This document shows positions 19,042 to 19,236 of a stretch of DNA of 19,236 nt, in pieces (position 1 is the stretch's first letter; each line of letters starts with the position of its first letter). The notes under the pieces are model-generated. The model ran no database searches, was not told the origin of the DNA, and saw only the letters and a program-made list of their open reading frames with translations. A program made the translations under genes and the position numbers. The stretch is from Saccoglossus kowalevskii (lineage: Eukaryota; Hemichordata; Enteropneusta; Harrimaniidae), in the NCBI RefSeq assembly GCF_000003605.2, contig NW_003112475.1, positions 166,917-186,152 of the forward strand, in the 5' to 3' direction.

Positions 19042-19236
19042 TTACAGCTCACAATGACGGTGAAAGGTCACAGCTAACAATAACAGTGAAAGGTCACAGC
19101 TCACAGTGGCAGCGGAAAGTCACAGCCCACAGTGGCAGCGAAAGGTTACAGCTCACAGTGGCCAGCAAAAGGTGACAGCTCACAATGACGGTGAAAGCTC
19201 ACAGTGGCAGCAGAAAGTCACAGCTCACAGTAGCAG
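19042..19236. repeat. 26-bp tandem array, about 7.5 units, runs off the window
   Basis: Units start with TCACAGCTCACA, TTACAGCTCACA or TGACAGCTCACA and continue with GTGGCAGCGAAAGG or ATGACGGTGAAAGG. Starts fall at 19042, 19068, 19094, 19120, 19146 and 19173; one later unit is shortened. A degenerate related copy may precede it near 19004-19030. The sequence is unrelated to the 17591 array despite the equal period. It is truncated by the window end, so the true size is unknown. Confidence 0.93.

Noticed and set aside
1-19236. tRNA or rRNA genes
   Set aside because: I looked for B-box (GGTTCGAANCC-type) words and rRNA-like GC-rich conserved blocks on both strands and found none. A covariance-model scan would be needed to exclude a degenerate copy.

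Overview
This is AT-rich animal genomic DNA. One gene is clearly supported: an intronless rhodopsin-class (class A) G-protein-coupled receptor on the minus strand, positions 7818-8864. There are no operons, ribosome-binding sites or closely packed ORFs. Instead there are long non-coding stretches full of microsatellites, minisatellites, small inverted-repeat elements and homopolymer runs, as in a eukaryotic nuclear genome. The receptor and the repeat types fit a marine invertebrate. The tandem ~157-bp repeats followed by a GC-rich terminal hairpin (14069-14647) recall repeat-containing non-autonomous Helitron/Helentron-like elements known from bivalve molluscs, so a mollusc is my best guess, with low confidence.

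Layout. 1-300: a short direct repeat, then what looks like the 3' end of a retroposon with a (TATC)n tail. 300-5000: AT-rich non-coding DNA with a 78-bp duplicated block (1680/1836), a cluster of palindromes (3235-3355) and a weak promoter-like patch (3930-3970). 5000-7700: a hairpin (5017-5084), a poly-T run, a 280-bp element with terminal inverted repeats (6008-6287) and two diverged copies of another dispersed repeat (6629-6835, 7199-7345). 7818-8864: the receptor, followed by a candidate poly(A) signal and preceded by a candidate uORF, a possible 5'-UTR intron and an RFX X-box-like site. 10768-11926: a 33-bp minisatellite of about 35 units with internal higher-order duplication. 12.5-13.5 kb: a recurring ATGGC-type motif and a poly-A run. 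14069-14647: the Helitron-like element. 15633-15885: a 108-bp tandem repeat. 17591-18163: a 26-bp minisatellite of about 22 units. 18652-18770: two stem-loops. 19042 to the end: a second, unrelated 26-bp array that runs off the window.

Because there is one gene, no multi-gene system can be reconstructed. The two most interesting items are the receptor and the Helitron-like element. The receptor keeps the class A scaffold at exact spacing but has lost most of the conserved polar and switch residues. The many other open frames, including those running through the 33-bp array on both strands, are judged to be artefacts.
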